Shown here piece by piece: positions 9,457 to 21,611 of a stretch of 64,000 nucleotides of DNA. The notes below the pieces were generated by a model, which had not been told where the DNA came from, ran no database searches, and was given only the letters and a program-made list of their open reading frames with translations. The DNA lies in contig JARCOQ010000009.1 of assembly GCA_029207755.1 (NCBI GenBank), positions 36,197,806 to 36,261,805 of the forward strand. The letters run 5' to 3'. The stretch's first letter is position 1. Each line of letters starts with the position of its first letter. Position numbers and translations under genes: made by a program. The stretch is from Chamaea fasciata (lineage: Eukaryota; Chordata; Aves; Passeriformes; Sylviidae).

Positions 9457-11716
9457 TCAAACAATTTTTCCCTTTAGGTACAGCAAGATCTCCTTCAGCA
9501 GATTAAAGAATTGGAGCAGCTTTGCCCGAGGAACTGGACAGGGTTGAGTTGGTCTTGGAGGTAGTGTCTGCAGGGGGGTTGAGGTGTAGGCTGGTGCTGG
9601 CGTAATTCCTGGTACTGGCCTTCTTCCCACTGTAGTCCGGATCCAGTCGTAGTAGTACTGAGTGGAGCTGGAGACTGCAGGCCGTTTAGGTCTAGCACAG
9701 CCTACTCCCCAGCTGGTCACACCAATTTGCCAGAAGAAGCCGGCATGCTTATCTTGGCAGACAAGAGGCCCCCCGCTGTCACCCTGGAGCAGAGCAGAGA
9801 GGATTAAGGTGCCTCTGTGTGCCCCTGTCAGCAGTCGGAGTTGGTTGCTTTACTCTCTTCAGCCCCTGCCAGAAGAACTGGACTCCTGGCTGAGCAAGGC
9901 CTTGCTCAAGTGCTGGAACCTGTAGAACCTCAGCACCCTTGGGAGCAGGTTGGGGGCCTGTCAGGTGAGGCTCTCTGTCTCCCCTGTGCTTGGATGCTTC
10001 AGGGTTAGCATCTGGACCCCACAGAGCAAGGACCCACGGATTGGAAAGGGGGCAGAAGCTTCAGCGGCAGTGCAGAGCTGGGGCTGGGAGAGCAACTGGT
10101 CAGGGAAAGCACGCGCTGGGCTGTGCTTGGGTGCTGGGATGAGGCTGCCTACACTGCTGGGGGCTGGGGGACTCGGCATGCTCCTACCTGGCAGGTGCCA
10201 ACGCCGCCCTGGCCAGCACACACGTGGAAGTCATAGATGTACCCATGCAGCCACTCACTACTGTTGCAGAGCTGGTTAGGGACCACTTGCACCTTGGCCT
10301 GCTGCAGGATATCTCTACCTGAAGCTGTGAGCAGAGAAAGGAATGAGCTCCCAGCAGCTCTTTGCCCGTGTGTTGAAGTTTTTCCCTAGAGGCTTGCTGG
10401 CCTCTAGAGAGGTGTTGGGAGTGCTGTGTCGCTGCTGTGTGGCATTGGGCAGCAGGCCAGGCCAGAGGCATATGTCCCACGGCCTAACTCTGCTGTCAGG
10501 AAGGCCCAGCCGTCTCTCCCTGGTGGGCCAAGCTTGCCCTCAGGGTCCAGATCCTTTATGGGAACTCACTCACATTTCACGATTCTGTCACCCCAGCCAG
10601 CAACGTAACAGTTTTTCAGCTCCGACACTTTCACTGCAGGACCAGGCAGGCAGGCGGTCTGAATGGTGGAGCTGCACTGGACTGGCCGATCCAGTTCCAG
10701 CAAGGCGATGTCGTTATACTCAAGGTCAGGGATGTATTTTTCATGAATAATCAGCCGCTTAATCCGGCGCACTTCCACACCAGGGCCCGACTGGCCCAAC
10801 GAGGTGGCCCCAAGAACGATGGCCCACTCGCTGATGGGACTGGAAGGCAGATGGAGAGAGGGGTGAGGGCGAGTAGAATCATGTGCTGTAACACCCCAGC
10901 CCTTCCTGCCTTCTGCTTCCTGAGGCAGAGAGGAAAACAGCACTCCACAGAGTGAAAGTAGGCTTGAGCTATATTGAGCTGCAGGCTGCTAGGAAGCGGT
11001 GGCATGAACCCAGTCGTCTCCCTGAGCAGTCTCTCAGCTGGGCCCTGCAATGTCCTGGCACTAGGCACATGCAAGGAAATGGGATGGGAATAGCATGCAC
11101 TGGTGGTGTGGGGATATCCCTGTGCCCAGGTCCGACTTACTTTGTGATGTTGACAAAGCAGTGGGCAGCTGAGAGCAGCCACTTTGCGCTGATGAGGGTC
11201 CCTCCACAGATATGCACAGATACCGGTGGTTTCCAGACGCAGCGGATACTGGCGATCCCAGCCCAGGCCCCAGACCCTGGCATGACATCTGTGCCACCCA
11301 CAACGCGTGATGAGCTGAAGGTAGTACCCATGGGCCGCAGCCCACAAGTCTGTCTGGAAGCAGAAAGTCGTTAGTGTCCCATGAGAAGGCCTGCTGCTGT
11401 GCTGAAGGTCAGCCAGCTTCCCTCCTCACAAGGCTCTGGTTGCAAAGCCAGCAGGGAGCTGCCTGGGATGTCCACATGTTTGCCCATTTCTGCTTTAGCC
11501 CCTTAGACAACTGGTGCCAGCAGCCTGGCCAGTGGTGATAAACGGAGACTCCCACCTACTTTGGGAACTGCTGTGGCCACAGGTGGCAAGCGGGCACCCA
11601 CAGGGAAGCCCCTAAGCCTTTGCCCGGGCCCCCAAAGAGCCTGAGGCTACTTACCCACAGGCGCCATGTGCAGGCCCGCACAGAGCCAGTAGGATGAGGA
11701 TGCACAACAAAATCAT
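9457..11716 (-). CDS. ACR: Acrosin-like serine protease, copy 2 (complete)
   Basis: Trypsin-fold (S1) protease of the acrosin family, which in sperm is stored in the acrosome as a zymogen. Coding exons: 11655-11716, 11141-11353, 10574-10839, 10188-10318, 9457-9783; all introns are GT-AG and phases fit, giving 999 bases and 332 residues. Residues 1-18 are a hydrophobic signal peptide. The Cys24 to Arg37 stretch is a light chain, with predicted cleavage at Arg37-Val38 (RVVGG). Catalytic residues are His85 (SAAHCF), Asp135 (NDIALLEL) and Ser227 (GDSGGP). A Pro/Thr-rich tail follows residue 276, shorter than in mammalian acrosin. The S1 floor is Gly221, not Asp, and the usual Gly-Val-Tyr near 260 reads Ala-Val-Ser, so trypsin-like Arg/Lys specificity is doubtful. 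Start chosen: the only ATG that opens onto the signal peptide. Exon joins are inferred from splice consensus; cDNA is not available here. Confidence 0.87.
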
Positions 11717-11914
11717 TGCCGTCACAGCTGCAAGTCAGCTGCAAGGAGAGAGAGCTTGACACCTCCAGGGCAGCTGCCAACGTAATGCCAACAGAATTTG
11801 CTTTGCCGCAGTGCCCTCGGCCCTAGGCCTGATGTCACAGAGGGACTGGTTCCATGTTCCAGACACGGTGCTGGCCGCTGCAGGCAGGGGGGAAGGGCAA
11901 TTTAGAGGCCTAAA

Positions 11915-12130
11915 ACCACAGAAAGGTCTGGATTGGAAGGTACCTTAAGGACTGACTAGTTTCAAACCCCAACCATGCACACAGAGGCCTTCCACTACAC
12001 CAGGTTGCTCAGAGTCCCATCCAAGCTGGCCTCAAATGGTAAAAGGAATGGGGCATCCACAGCTTCTCTGGGAAACATGTGCCACTCTTGTGCTAATGAT
12101 ACAAGATTTTGCTTGACATCCAAAACTACA
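11915..12130 (-). mobile_element. CR1: Old CR1 LINE 3' fragment, unit 2
   Basis: Same element as at 2425-2640, duplicated with the unit and not an independent insertion. Confidence 0.75.
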
Positions 12131-13996
12131 GAATTGGCAGTAACAACAATTCAAAGCAACACACATTCTGATTTTTAAAAAGTTTGTGACATTGCAGGAC
12201 TACTACTGTAGCAATCCACATCACTCACTAATCTCCTTGGGGCTATATGGGCACTGCATAAGATCTTCTTCAGGCTAGCTGTGCTAGCCGTTCTGAGAGA
12301 AAGTGGCATTGTTTAGCAAGACCGCCTTTTTCCAGACCTTTTGTGACTTTTTTTTTTTTTCTTTTTTCTTTTTTTTTTTTTTAAATTTCAGGCCATTTAA
12401 GCGCATAATTTAGCTAAATGCATCTTCCTTAGAGGGATCCTGCCTTTGAAAATGGAAGTGTGGGAGAAGAAAGCAGTCTATCCTTATGCAGAGGTGAAAC
12501 AGGTGTTTCTCTTCCATGGCTCTGGGCAAGCCTGCACAGACCTAAGGGTAAGGGCCTAGCCCAGTGTTTATGGCTGACCTGGTACACCCCTGATGCCCGC
12601 TTTGACTGTGAGCATGATAGTCACAGTAACAGGATGGAGTTTTGTCTTCTAATCCCAGGTGGGTAGAGCTCATCCTCAGGACCACGTAGGATGACCAACA
12701 CATCCTTCATGACTCGTTCTCTGAGCTGGATGAGATCTGTATGAAAGAGGCTGAAGATGCCGAGTGCAAAGAAATGGCAAGGTAAATCCCTGCTGCCGGC
12801 TGCGATGGGAGAGAAGTACCCATGCTGGCAATACCCTCGGGCTCTGTCTTCTGCTCTCTGGAACACTTTCTGCAGCTGCTGATGGAAGCAGCCTTCTCCT
12901 CTTGCCAGCCCAGAGCTTTAGCAATGCAATTGGAGACCTGGAGCTGAAGAGGAGATGAATGACAGTATCAAGTGAAGGATCATGCCCTATGTGGCTACTC
13001 TCTCCTTGCACAGCCTCTGAACTGAGGAGCTGCACCACAAATGAAAGGATGCTGCTGGACAATTGTGCCAACAGCATCAAAGACACTGAAGGTAACGCGG
13101 GAGCCACATCCCTCTGGGAGTGGCCGAGCTTGGTTTGTCGCATGGCCCTTCACTCCCAAATCAACCTTGCCCCGAAGATGCATCCTTTTTCACAAGTCCC
13201 ATTGGATCTTTAAATTCTGTAGTCATCATCTCTCTAGTATTGCGAAGGCTGGCTCATTAAGTCAATTCCTAAGGCATCCAAGGAAACATTTGCTTACCAC
13301 ACTTCAGCCTATTAGTCGGCATTTTGTACAGTCCCTAACACTTGGTGGCCTACAGCTGCTAGTCTCGTTTCCTAAGTACTGCTTAGTTATACAAAGAATT
13401 CCATAGTCCTGCATTACCTGGGTTAGTTGGAACAGTTCAAGTTTTTGTCCTGCACCTATGGCTAAGCTTAACTAGCCAGAATAGCTAGGCATGCTCACAC
13501 GAGCGACACCCAAGGTTTTCTGCCTCTCATGCTGGAGTGGCAGTCCTCACCTTCCCTTGGAGGCTTTCTCATAGCCCTCCTAACACTGGGGTTTCTGCTC
13601 TTTGTCTTGCACTGACACCTCATCCTTTTCTTGACCCTCACCCTGCCTTAAGCCCATGTCCAGCATGAGCCTTGCCAGCCAAGGCTGTCTACCTTGCACC
13701 GGGTCTTAGCCATTTCAGTCTTCATCAATTCCCAAGACATTCAAAAAACAGGAGAATTGTATTGATGCATTTCTCATGGAAGGAGGAGATGACTCCAGTA
13801 CAACTTATGAATAGGGGTGGAGACTCCCTAACAGAAAAACAATTTTACAACCTCTACTACTGACAGAACAGAAGTATGCATACGCAACAAACGGTCAAAT
13901 GCACAAAAACTCCCCAACTTTCCAGATTTTCTTGGTACACTTTCCTGTCTCAAACTCAGCTCTATGTTATTGCTTCATAGTTGTTCCTAAAGCATT

Positions 13997-14566
13997 TCAA
14001 TAGGGTTCTGTATATTCCTCCAGGAGAGGCTGCAGCACCTGCACCATGACCTCCCCATCTGGACCGCAGAGGCGCAGGGCATACAAGATGCTGTTCTCTG
14101 CTCTCACTGCCAGCCACCGCTGGGACCCATAGATTGCCTCCAGCCTCTGGCGCAGCCAGGGCAGCATAGGGTCAAGAACATGCTCTTCTTTTTGCCCAGA
14201 CCTTGGCAGCAGGCTACCCACAGCCTCTGCCCCTGCAGGCCCCTGCTCAGCTGGGGAAGGTGTCCCTTGCACAGGAACCGCTCCTGGGCGCTGGCAGCTG
14301 TTTCCATCCAGGAGGCCAAGAGATCTTTCTGCCTCTCTCTTGGTCTCTGGTGATTCTCCCTGGGGTGTGATGACACACTCGAGGTATTTTTGTTCCCGCA
14401 GAGAAAACCTGACAGACTCTATCAATCTTCTGCAGAGTGGGCACTCTGCTTTCTTCTCTGCCCAACGCAGCATGCAGCCCATGCAGAACTCATGGCCACA
14501 GGGTATGGCATAAGCAACACCCTCTTGCTCATCATGACAAATGGGGCAGCTGCACTCTGTCCCCAT
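13997..14566 (-). CDS. TOPORS-like C3HC4 RING finger protein, copy 2
   Basis: Predicted E3 ubiquitin ligase of 189 residues, single exon. The RING has all eight zinc ligands: Cys7, Cys10, Cys23, His25, Cys28, Cys31, Cys42, Cys45 (CPIC, PCGHEFC, ECPLC). It resembles the RING of TOPORS and the many short TOPORS-like proteins annotated in birds. Residues 60-120 are polar and Pro/Gly-rich, probably disordered. The tail from about residue 126 is a compact helical-looking domain (PWLRQRLEAIYG, MVQVLQPLLEE). The ATG at 14566 sits in GAGCCATGG, a strong Kozak context, four residues before the first Cys; an in-frame ATG 54 bases upstream would add 18 residues. The open frame depends on an 11-bp deletion at 14193/14194 relative to units 1 and 3. 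It has Val52 and Arg139. It is transcribed in the same direction as acrosin, about 2.3 kb upstream of it. Substrate and role unknown. Confidence 0.78.
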   Translation of the reverse strand: MGTECSCPICHDEQEGVAYAIPCGHEFCMGCMLRWAEKKAECPLCRRLIESVRFSLREQKYLECVITPQGESPETKREAERSLGLLDGNSCQRPGAVPVQGTPSPAEQGPAGAEAVGSLLPRSGQKEEHVLDPMLPWLRQRLEAIYGSQRWLAVRAENSILYALRLCGPDGEVMVQVLQPLLEEYTEPY

Positions 14567-15291
14567 GGCTCTGTCTGTTCTCCGTGGCAATTCAGGGAGT
14601 CCTGAGAAGCTGCTCCCCATCACTGGCACTACCAAAGAATCTCACACACTGCAACAAAATGGAGAAACCTTGGTCTCTTCCTGTCCCAAGGAGCAGATGA
14701 AAAAATGCCCAAGCCCCTGGACAAGGATATTCTCCTGACTCCTCAAGCCCTAATGACCTTCTCACTACCACCCTGGGGAGACTCAGCCTTCAAGGTCTTA
14801 CAGGCATGCTTGACAGGCTGTGACTTTCCTGAGAGCGTGGAAAGATGGTCTCGGGCAGCTGAAATCGTGTAGGGTTGAGACTCCTGTCTGTGAAAAACAG
14901 GTGTTGGGATTAAGTGGTTCAACAATTTGGAGGTCCTGAATTTTTAATTAAATCTCTGGAGGCTGGATTTTTCCTTTCTTTCTGTCTTTTTTAAGTTCAC
15001 TCTTGAATCAGAAAATGTTATTCATTGAATGCAGTTTTTATAAGGGGGAGGTTCTCTTCCAAAGTGAACGCTGTGGGCAAAAATTTAATATGGCCTTAGC
15101 AGGCACTGCGCACGTCAGCTGGGTATGCTGGTCAAGCATCACCTCTGCAGGTGATCTCTAGGGAAGAGTAGATGCGTGGCTTTGCTCCCCGCTGATGACT
15201 CTTAGGGGCTCTAAGAACCTATGCACCCTTGATGACCAGAGCTGCATAAGATATTGCAAGACACTTAAAGAGCAGAATTGCCTTAAACACC

Positions 15292-17063
15292 AATCACAGA
15301 ACCACAGAATCGACTAGGTTGGAAAAAAAACCATCTGAGACCATTGAGTCAAACCTATGACTCAACACCACCTTGTCAACCAGACCACAGCACTAAAAGC
15401 CATGTGCTATCTTTGCTTAAACACCTCCAGGTGACTCCACCGCCTCCCTGGGAAGCCTATTCCAATGCCCAAAATCATCCTTTCTGTGAAGAATCTTCTT
15501 CTCAATGTCCAGTCCCAACTTCCTGTGGTACAGCTTAAGACTTTGTCGGCTTCTCTTGCTGCTTGCCTGGGAGAAGAGACTGACCCCCACTGGGCTATAC
15601 CCTCCTTTCGGGGACTTATAGAGGTTGGTACGCTCACCCCTGAGCCTTCTCTTCTCCAAGCTAAGCAACCCCAGCTCCCTCAGCTGCTCCTCATAAGACA
15701 CGTGTCCCAGACCATTCACTATCCTTGTTGCCCTCCTCTGGACCCATTTGAGCATCTCAACGTCCTTCCTAAACTGAGGAGCCCAGAACTGGACGCAGCA
15801 CTCAAGGTGCGGCCTCACCAGTGCTGACTACGGGGGAAGAATGACCTCCCCGCTCCTGCTGGCCACACCATTCCTGATCCAGGCCAGGATGCCATTGGCC
15901 TTCTTGGCCACCAGAGCGCACCGCTGGCTCACGTTCAGCTGCTGTCTCCAGTACCCCCAGGTCCCTTTTCTGCCTGGGCACTGTCCAGCCACACCAACCC
16001 CAGCTTGTGCTGCTGCAGGGGCTTGCTGTGATTCAAAGGCACGACCTGGCACTTGGACTTGTGAAACCTCCCATTGTTGGATTCAGCACACCTATCCAGC
16101 CTGTCCAGGTCCCTCTGCAGAGTCCTCCTACCCTCTAACAGAGCAGTGCTTGCTCCCAGCTTGGTGTCATCTGCAAGGTGATCCCCTTGTCCGGATCATC
16201 AGTGAAGATATTTAAACAAGACTGGTCCCAACACAGACCCCTGGGGGGCTGCACTAAGTGACTAGCCCCCATCTGGATGCAGGACCATTGACCTCCAGTC
16301 TCTGGGCCTGGCCATCCAGCCAGTTCTGAACACGGCTCCTGCCCAAGCTGTGGGCTACCAGCTTTTCCAGGAGTGCGCTACGGGAGATGGGGTAAGAGGC
16401 TTTGCTGAAGGTCAGGTATACAACATCCACAGCCTTCCCGTCATCCACCTGGCGGGTCAGCTGGTAACAAAGGGAGATCAGGTTGGTTAAAGCACAACCT
16501 GCCCCTCCTAAATCCCTGCTGGCTGGGTCTGATCCCTCAGCTGTCCTGTAGGTGCTGCGTTATCGCACTTAAGATGATCTCTTGTTTAACCTTACTGAGT
16601 ACCAAGGTCAGGCTGACAGGCCTGTAGTTTCCCATGTGCTCCTTATGGCCCTTCTTATGGATGAGCATCACGTTGGCCAGCCCAGTCGTCTTGTTACCCA
16701 GGACTGATGGTAAATGATGGAAAGCGTCTTGGTGACGTCTTCTGCCATCTCCTGCACCACCCTAGGATGAATCCTGTCTGGTCTCATCGACTTGTCAGCA
16801 TCTAAGTGGCTCACATGGTCACTAACTACTTTCTCCTGGATAACAGGAGAGGCTGTTCTGTTCCCTGCTCCCCATCTACGAGTTCAGGAGGCCAGTTGCC
16901 TTGAGGACAACCCGTCTTTTTGTTGAAAACTGAAGCAAAGAAGATGCTAGGGACCTCAGCCTTTTCCTCATCTTTGATAACTATATTCCCTCCCTTATGC
17001 AATAAAGATGAGAGGTTCTTGCCCCTCCAAGATGCATTAAGATTATTGAAAGGCTTTGCCCAC
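15292..17063 (-). mobile_element. CR1: CR1 LINE fragment with decayed RT, unit 2
   Basis: Same insertion as 5811-7582. The catalytic position reads Thr rather than Ala (DVVYLTFSKA), a private change. Confidence 0.85.
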
Positions 17064-17573
17064 TGTGACAAACTCTCCAAAGAAGCAACTGCTCATCGGC
17101 AGCAACTGAAGCTCCCCCTCCCTGAACATGCCTCTGTGAAACTTGGGCTGTCAGTTAACCCACCCGAGAGGAATGTGAGGTAGGATTGGATGCGCTCTCA
17201 GACTAGCGGGAGGAAAACGGATACTGGAGGAGCACTGATACTGGACAGAAAGAACCCACACTCAAAGCCAACAAAGCCACTCTGTTGAGAAGCAACTCTG
17301 AGTGGGTAACTGTAGCCAATGAGCATTGATTCCTTTGTTGGCTAAAATGCCTAAATAGCAAAAAGGTTTGAATGCCTGGGGGAAGCACACCAGCAAGAAG
17401 ACCAGGGTGAAGAAAAGGTGCAAGAGGATGCTTTCTGGATCCAAGTGCGGTGATAGCTTTCTACTTCAACTGTCTCACTCTTTCTCTCCCTCTGGCCCTC
17501 CTATCTTTCCTATTTCTATCTCTCTACCTCATGCTTACTGTTAAAGAAAATCCATGCTATTGACTTCGGCACA
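17064..17573 (+). mobile_element. Candidate solo LTR, unit 2
   Basis: Copy of 7583-8092 carried by unit duplication. Confidence 0.35.
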
Positions 17574-18937
17574 TGCCTCTTACCTTCAGGTAGAGGCATG
17601 TGCCAATAATCGGATCATAAAAGACGTGCTGGTACAACAGACTGCTGCTGTGAGGGGGTGAGATGTGCAATTGATCCTTGGCCCAGGGATTGGCACTGGA
17701 GAAGGCAGATGCAGCTCTTCCCTTCCCTGGAGTGTTTGTGCATTGGTCTTACACGCCACTCCTATGTGGAAGGGAGCAACAGAGGTTCGTCGATGTTCAC
17801 GGATGGAAAAGAATGGCAAAAAGCAAAAGGGTCCAAAAAAACCTCACCGCTTTTTATTAACAAACTACACACTCAGCATGGCAATTGGTACATGTTTTGC
17901 CACTACCTTCTAATAATAAGACAGAAGACTAAAAGAAAAGAGGGAAGAAGAAGGGAAAGAGGAATCGGGTAGGAGAGGAAAGAAGATTAAAGTCCTGGGT
18001 CCAGCACCGATCCAGCCAACAGGTGTCCAGGGTCCTGAGAGAATGCCACCCGGCCTCTGTGGTGGTACATTTTTCTAGGTAAGTTTTCCCCATTCTGGGA
18101 TTAGGTTCCTCACTCTTTGTACAAATGAGTTGGCATGTGCAGCCTAGTATTCTAGACTTTTCTGGAAATGGGCTGGGGGGCTTTGGGTTTGTTTTCTTTT
18201 TTTTTTGTGGTCTTGATTCTCCATCTATTGGTCTTGCTTGCTCCTTGACCCCACTCCTGCACTTAAGCTGTTCTTTATGTTGTGTGGTCACTACAGACTG
18301 GAACAGGAACTTCAGCTCCAGAATGGGGCTGGCCTACGTTCAATACAGCTCCCCTTTCCAGGCACATGCTGTTATAACTCGTTTGCTTGATGGCTGTTGG
18401 TGTTCAGGGCATAGCAGTGCATGAACTCTTTACTGCTTAGGTTTCTACATGGGCCAAAAAACCCAGTTGCCATCTGATGGGGACAAAAACCATCCTTAGG
18501 GCACAGAGCAGAATGAAGGGCTTCACATTTTTGATGACAGGGCAACATCTGCACCCTTCTTTTCTTTTCTCTTGTTTTCCTAGTGTTGTGTTTCTTGAAC
18601 TTGTTTTTGCAAACTTAAGGTGCCAGATGCTACTCTTCCGCTGCAGACGTACCAATAGCTGTGGGGAAGGCATTGATCTGTACGGAAGGGAGTGTGAAGC
18701 CAAATTCTTCCTAGATGAGTATGAAGGGATCCCTGAGTTCAGGACTGCTTGGGCAAAATCAAGCCAGCGGGATTTTAGAGAATTTGGATGCAAATTTGTC
18801 GCAGAGCAGAAAATACAGATCTCCTTTTGAGTTTGCTTCCAATTTAATTCCGTTTAATGCAATTCAAATTAATAGAACTCAGAAGGAAAGGGTTGTGGTC
18901 TACTATAGCCTGAACTGCAGCTGGTCCATTTTGCCGT

Positions 18938-21197
18938 TCAAACAATTTTTCCCTTTAGGTACAGCAAGATCTCCTTCAGCAGATTAAAGAATTGGAGCAG
19001 CTTTGCCCGAGGAACTGGACAGGGTTGAGTTGGTCTTGGAGGTAGTGTCTGCAGGGGGGTTGAGGTGTAGGCTGGTGCTGGCGTAATTCCTGGTACTGGC
19101 CTTCTTCCCACTGTAGTCCGGATCCAGTCGTAGTAGTACTGAGTGGAGCTGGAGACTGCAGGCCGTTTAGGTCTAGCACAGCCTACTCCCCAGCTGGTCA
19201 CACCAATTTGCCAGAAGAAGCCGGCATGCTTATCTTGGCAGACAAGAGGCCCCCCGCTGTCACCCTGGAGCAGAGCAGAGAGGATTAAGGTGCCTCTGTG
19301 TGCCCCTGTCAGCAGTCGGAGTTGGTTGCTTTACTCTCTTCAGCCCCTGCCAGAAGAACTGGACTCCTGGCTGAGCAAGGCCCTGCTCAAGTGCTGGAAC
19401 CTGTAGAACCTCAGCACCCTTGGGAGCAGGTTGGGGGCCTGTCAGGTGAGGCTCTCTGTCTCCCCTGTGCTTGGATGCTTCAGGGTTAGCATCTGGACCC
19501 CACAGAGCAAGGACCCACGGATGGGAAAGGGGGCAGAAGCTTCAGCGGCAGTGCAGAGCTGGGGCTGGGAGAGCAACTGGTCAGGGAAAGCACGCGCTGG
19601 GCTGTGCTTGGGTGCTGGGATGAGGCTGCCTACACTGCTGGGGGCTGGGGGACTCGGCATGCTCCTACCTGGCAGGTGCCAACGCCGCCCTGGCCAGCAC
19701 ACACGTGGAAGTCATAGATGTACCCATGCAGCCACTCACTGCTGTTGCAGAGCTGGTTAGGGACCACTTGCACCTTGGCCTGCTGCAGGATATCTCTACC
19801 TGAAGCTGTGAGCAGAGAAAGGAATGAGCTCCCAGCAGCTCTTTGCCCGTGTGTTGAAGTTTTTCCCTAGAGGCTTGCTGGCCTCTAGAGAGGTGTTGGG
19901 AGTGCTGTGTCGCTGCTGTGTGGCATTGGGCAGCAGGCCAGGCCAGAGGCATATGTCCCACGGCCTAACTCTGCTGTCAGGAAGGCCCAGCCGTCTCTCC
20001 CTGGTGGGCCAAGCTTGCCCTCAGGGTCCAGATCCTTTATGGGAACTCACTCACATTTCACGATTCTGTCACCCCAGCCAGCAACGTAACAGTTTTTCAG
20101 CTCCGACACTTTCACTGCAGGACCAGGCAGGCAGGCGGTCTGAATGGTGGAGCTGCACTGGACTGGCCGATCCAGTTCCAGCAAGGCGATGTCGTTATAC
20201 TCAAGGTCAGGGATGTATTTTTCATGAATAATCAGCCGCTTAATCCGGCGCACTTCCACACCAGGGCCCGACTGGCCCAACGAGGTGGCCCCAAGAACGA
20301 TGGCCCACTCGCTGATGGGACTGGAAGGCAGATGGAGAGAGGGGTGAGGGCGAGTAGAATCACGTGCTGTAACACCCCAGCCCTTCCTGCCTTCTGCTTC
20401 CTGAGGCAGAGAGGAAAACAGCACTCCACAGAGTGAAAGTAGGCTTGAGCTATATTGAGCTGCAGGCTGCTAGGAAGCGGTGGCATGAACCCAGTCGTCT
20501 CCCTGAGCAGTCTCTCAGCTGGGCCCTGCAATGTCCTGGCACTAGGCACATGCAAGGAAATGGGATGGGAATAGCATGCACTGGTGGTGTGGGGATATCC
20601 CTGTGCCCAGGTCCGACTTACTTTGTGATGTTGACAAAGCAGTGGGCAGCTGAGAGCAGCCACTTTGCGCTGATGAGGGTCCCTCCACAGATATGCACAG
20701 ATACCGGTGGTTTCCAGACGCAGCGGATACTGGCGATCCCAGCCCAGGCCCCAGACCCTGGCATGACATCTGTGCCACCCACAACGCGTGATGAGCTGAA
20801 GGTAGTACCCATGGGCCGCAGCCCACAAGTCTGTCTGGAAGCAGAAAGTCGTTAGTGTCCCATGAGAAGGCCTGCTGCTGTGCTGAAGGTCAGCCAGCTT
20901 CCCTCCTCACAAGGCTCTGGTTGCAAAGCCAGCAGGGAGCTGCCTGGGATGTCCACATGTTTGCCCATTTCTGCTTTAGCCCCTTAGACAACTGGTGCCA
21001 GCAGCCTGGCCAGTGGTGATAAACGGAGACTCCCACCTACTTTGGGAACTGCTGTGGCCACAGGTGGCAAGCGGGCACCCACAGGGAAGCCCCTAAGCCT
21101 TTGCCCGGGCCCCCAAAGAGCCTGAGGCTACTTACCCACAGGCGCCATGTGCAGGCCCGCACAGAGCCAGTAGGATGAGGATGCACAACAAAATCAT
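18938..21197 (-). CDS. ACR: Acrosin-like serine protease, copy 3
   Basis: Exons: 21136-21197, 20622-20834, 20055-20320, 19669-19799, 18938-19264. Complete and open, with the same 332 residues as copy 2 as far as I could compare. Exon 4 carries the silent AGC codon of copy 1. One substitution (CAGGTGC for CAGCTGC) lies just upstream of the ATG. Confidence 0.87.
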
Positions 21198-21395
21198 TGC
21201 CGTCACAGGTGCAAGTCAGCTGCAAGGAGAGAGAGCTTGACACCTCCAGGGCAGCTGCCAACGTAATGCCAACAGAATTTGCTTTGCCGCAGTGCCCTCG
21301 GCCCTAGGCCTGATGTCACAGAGGGACTGGTTCCATGTTCCAGACACGGTGCTGGCCGCTGCAGGCAGGGGGGAAGGGCAATTTAGAGGCCTAAA

Positions 21396-21611
21396 ACCAC
21401 AGAAAGGTCTGGATTGGAAGGTACCTTAAGGACTGACTAGTTTCAAACCCCAACCATGCACACAGAGGCCTTCCACTACACCAGGTTGCTCAGAGTCCCA
21501 TCCAAGCTGGCCTCAAATGGTAAAAGGAACGGGGCATCCACAGCTTCTCTGGGAAACATGTGCCACTCTTGTGCTAATGATACAAGATTTTGCTTGACAT
21601 CCAAAACTACA
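21396..21611 (-). mobile_element. CR1: Old CR1 LINE 3' fragment, unit 3
   Basis: Same element as at 2425-2640; one private substitution (AAAAGGAACGGGG near 21525). Confidence 0.75.

Larger units (their letters stand above)
1..9490. repeat. Tandem unit 1 (9490 bp)
   Basis: First copy of the head-to-tail array. The phase is set by the window start, which falls inside acrosin exon 5, and is not a natural boundary. Diagnostic states: 11-bp segment present in the RING gene (4702-4712), RING residue 52 Val and residue 139 codon Arg, acrosin exon 4 serine codon AGC, 26-bp segment present near 9381-9406, single G at the GCGCACG site near 5629. These states group unit 1 partly with unit 3 and partly with unit 2. 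Confidence 0.97.
9491..18971. repeat. Tandem unit 2 (9481 bp)
   Basis: Second copy. It lacks the 11-bp RING segment (junction 14193/14194), has RING Val52 and Arg139, acrosin exon 4 serine codon AGT, and keeps the 26-bp segment at its right end. The first unit with a complete acrosin-like gene in the window. Confidence 0.97.

Noticed and set aside
13997..14635. RING gene start upstream of 14566
   Set aside because: The longest open frame begins at a TTG. The ATG at 14620 is possible, but the one at 14566 has a much better Kozak context and the spacing to the first zinc Cys typical of short TOPORS-like proteins.
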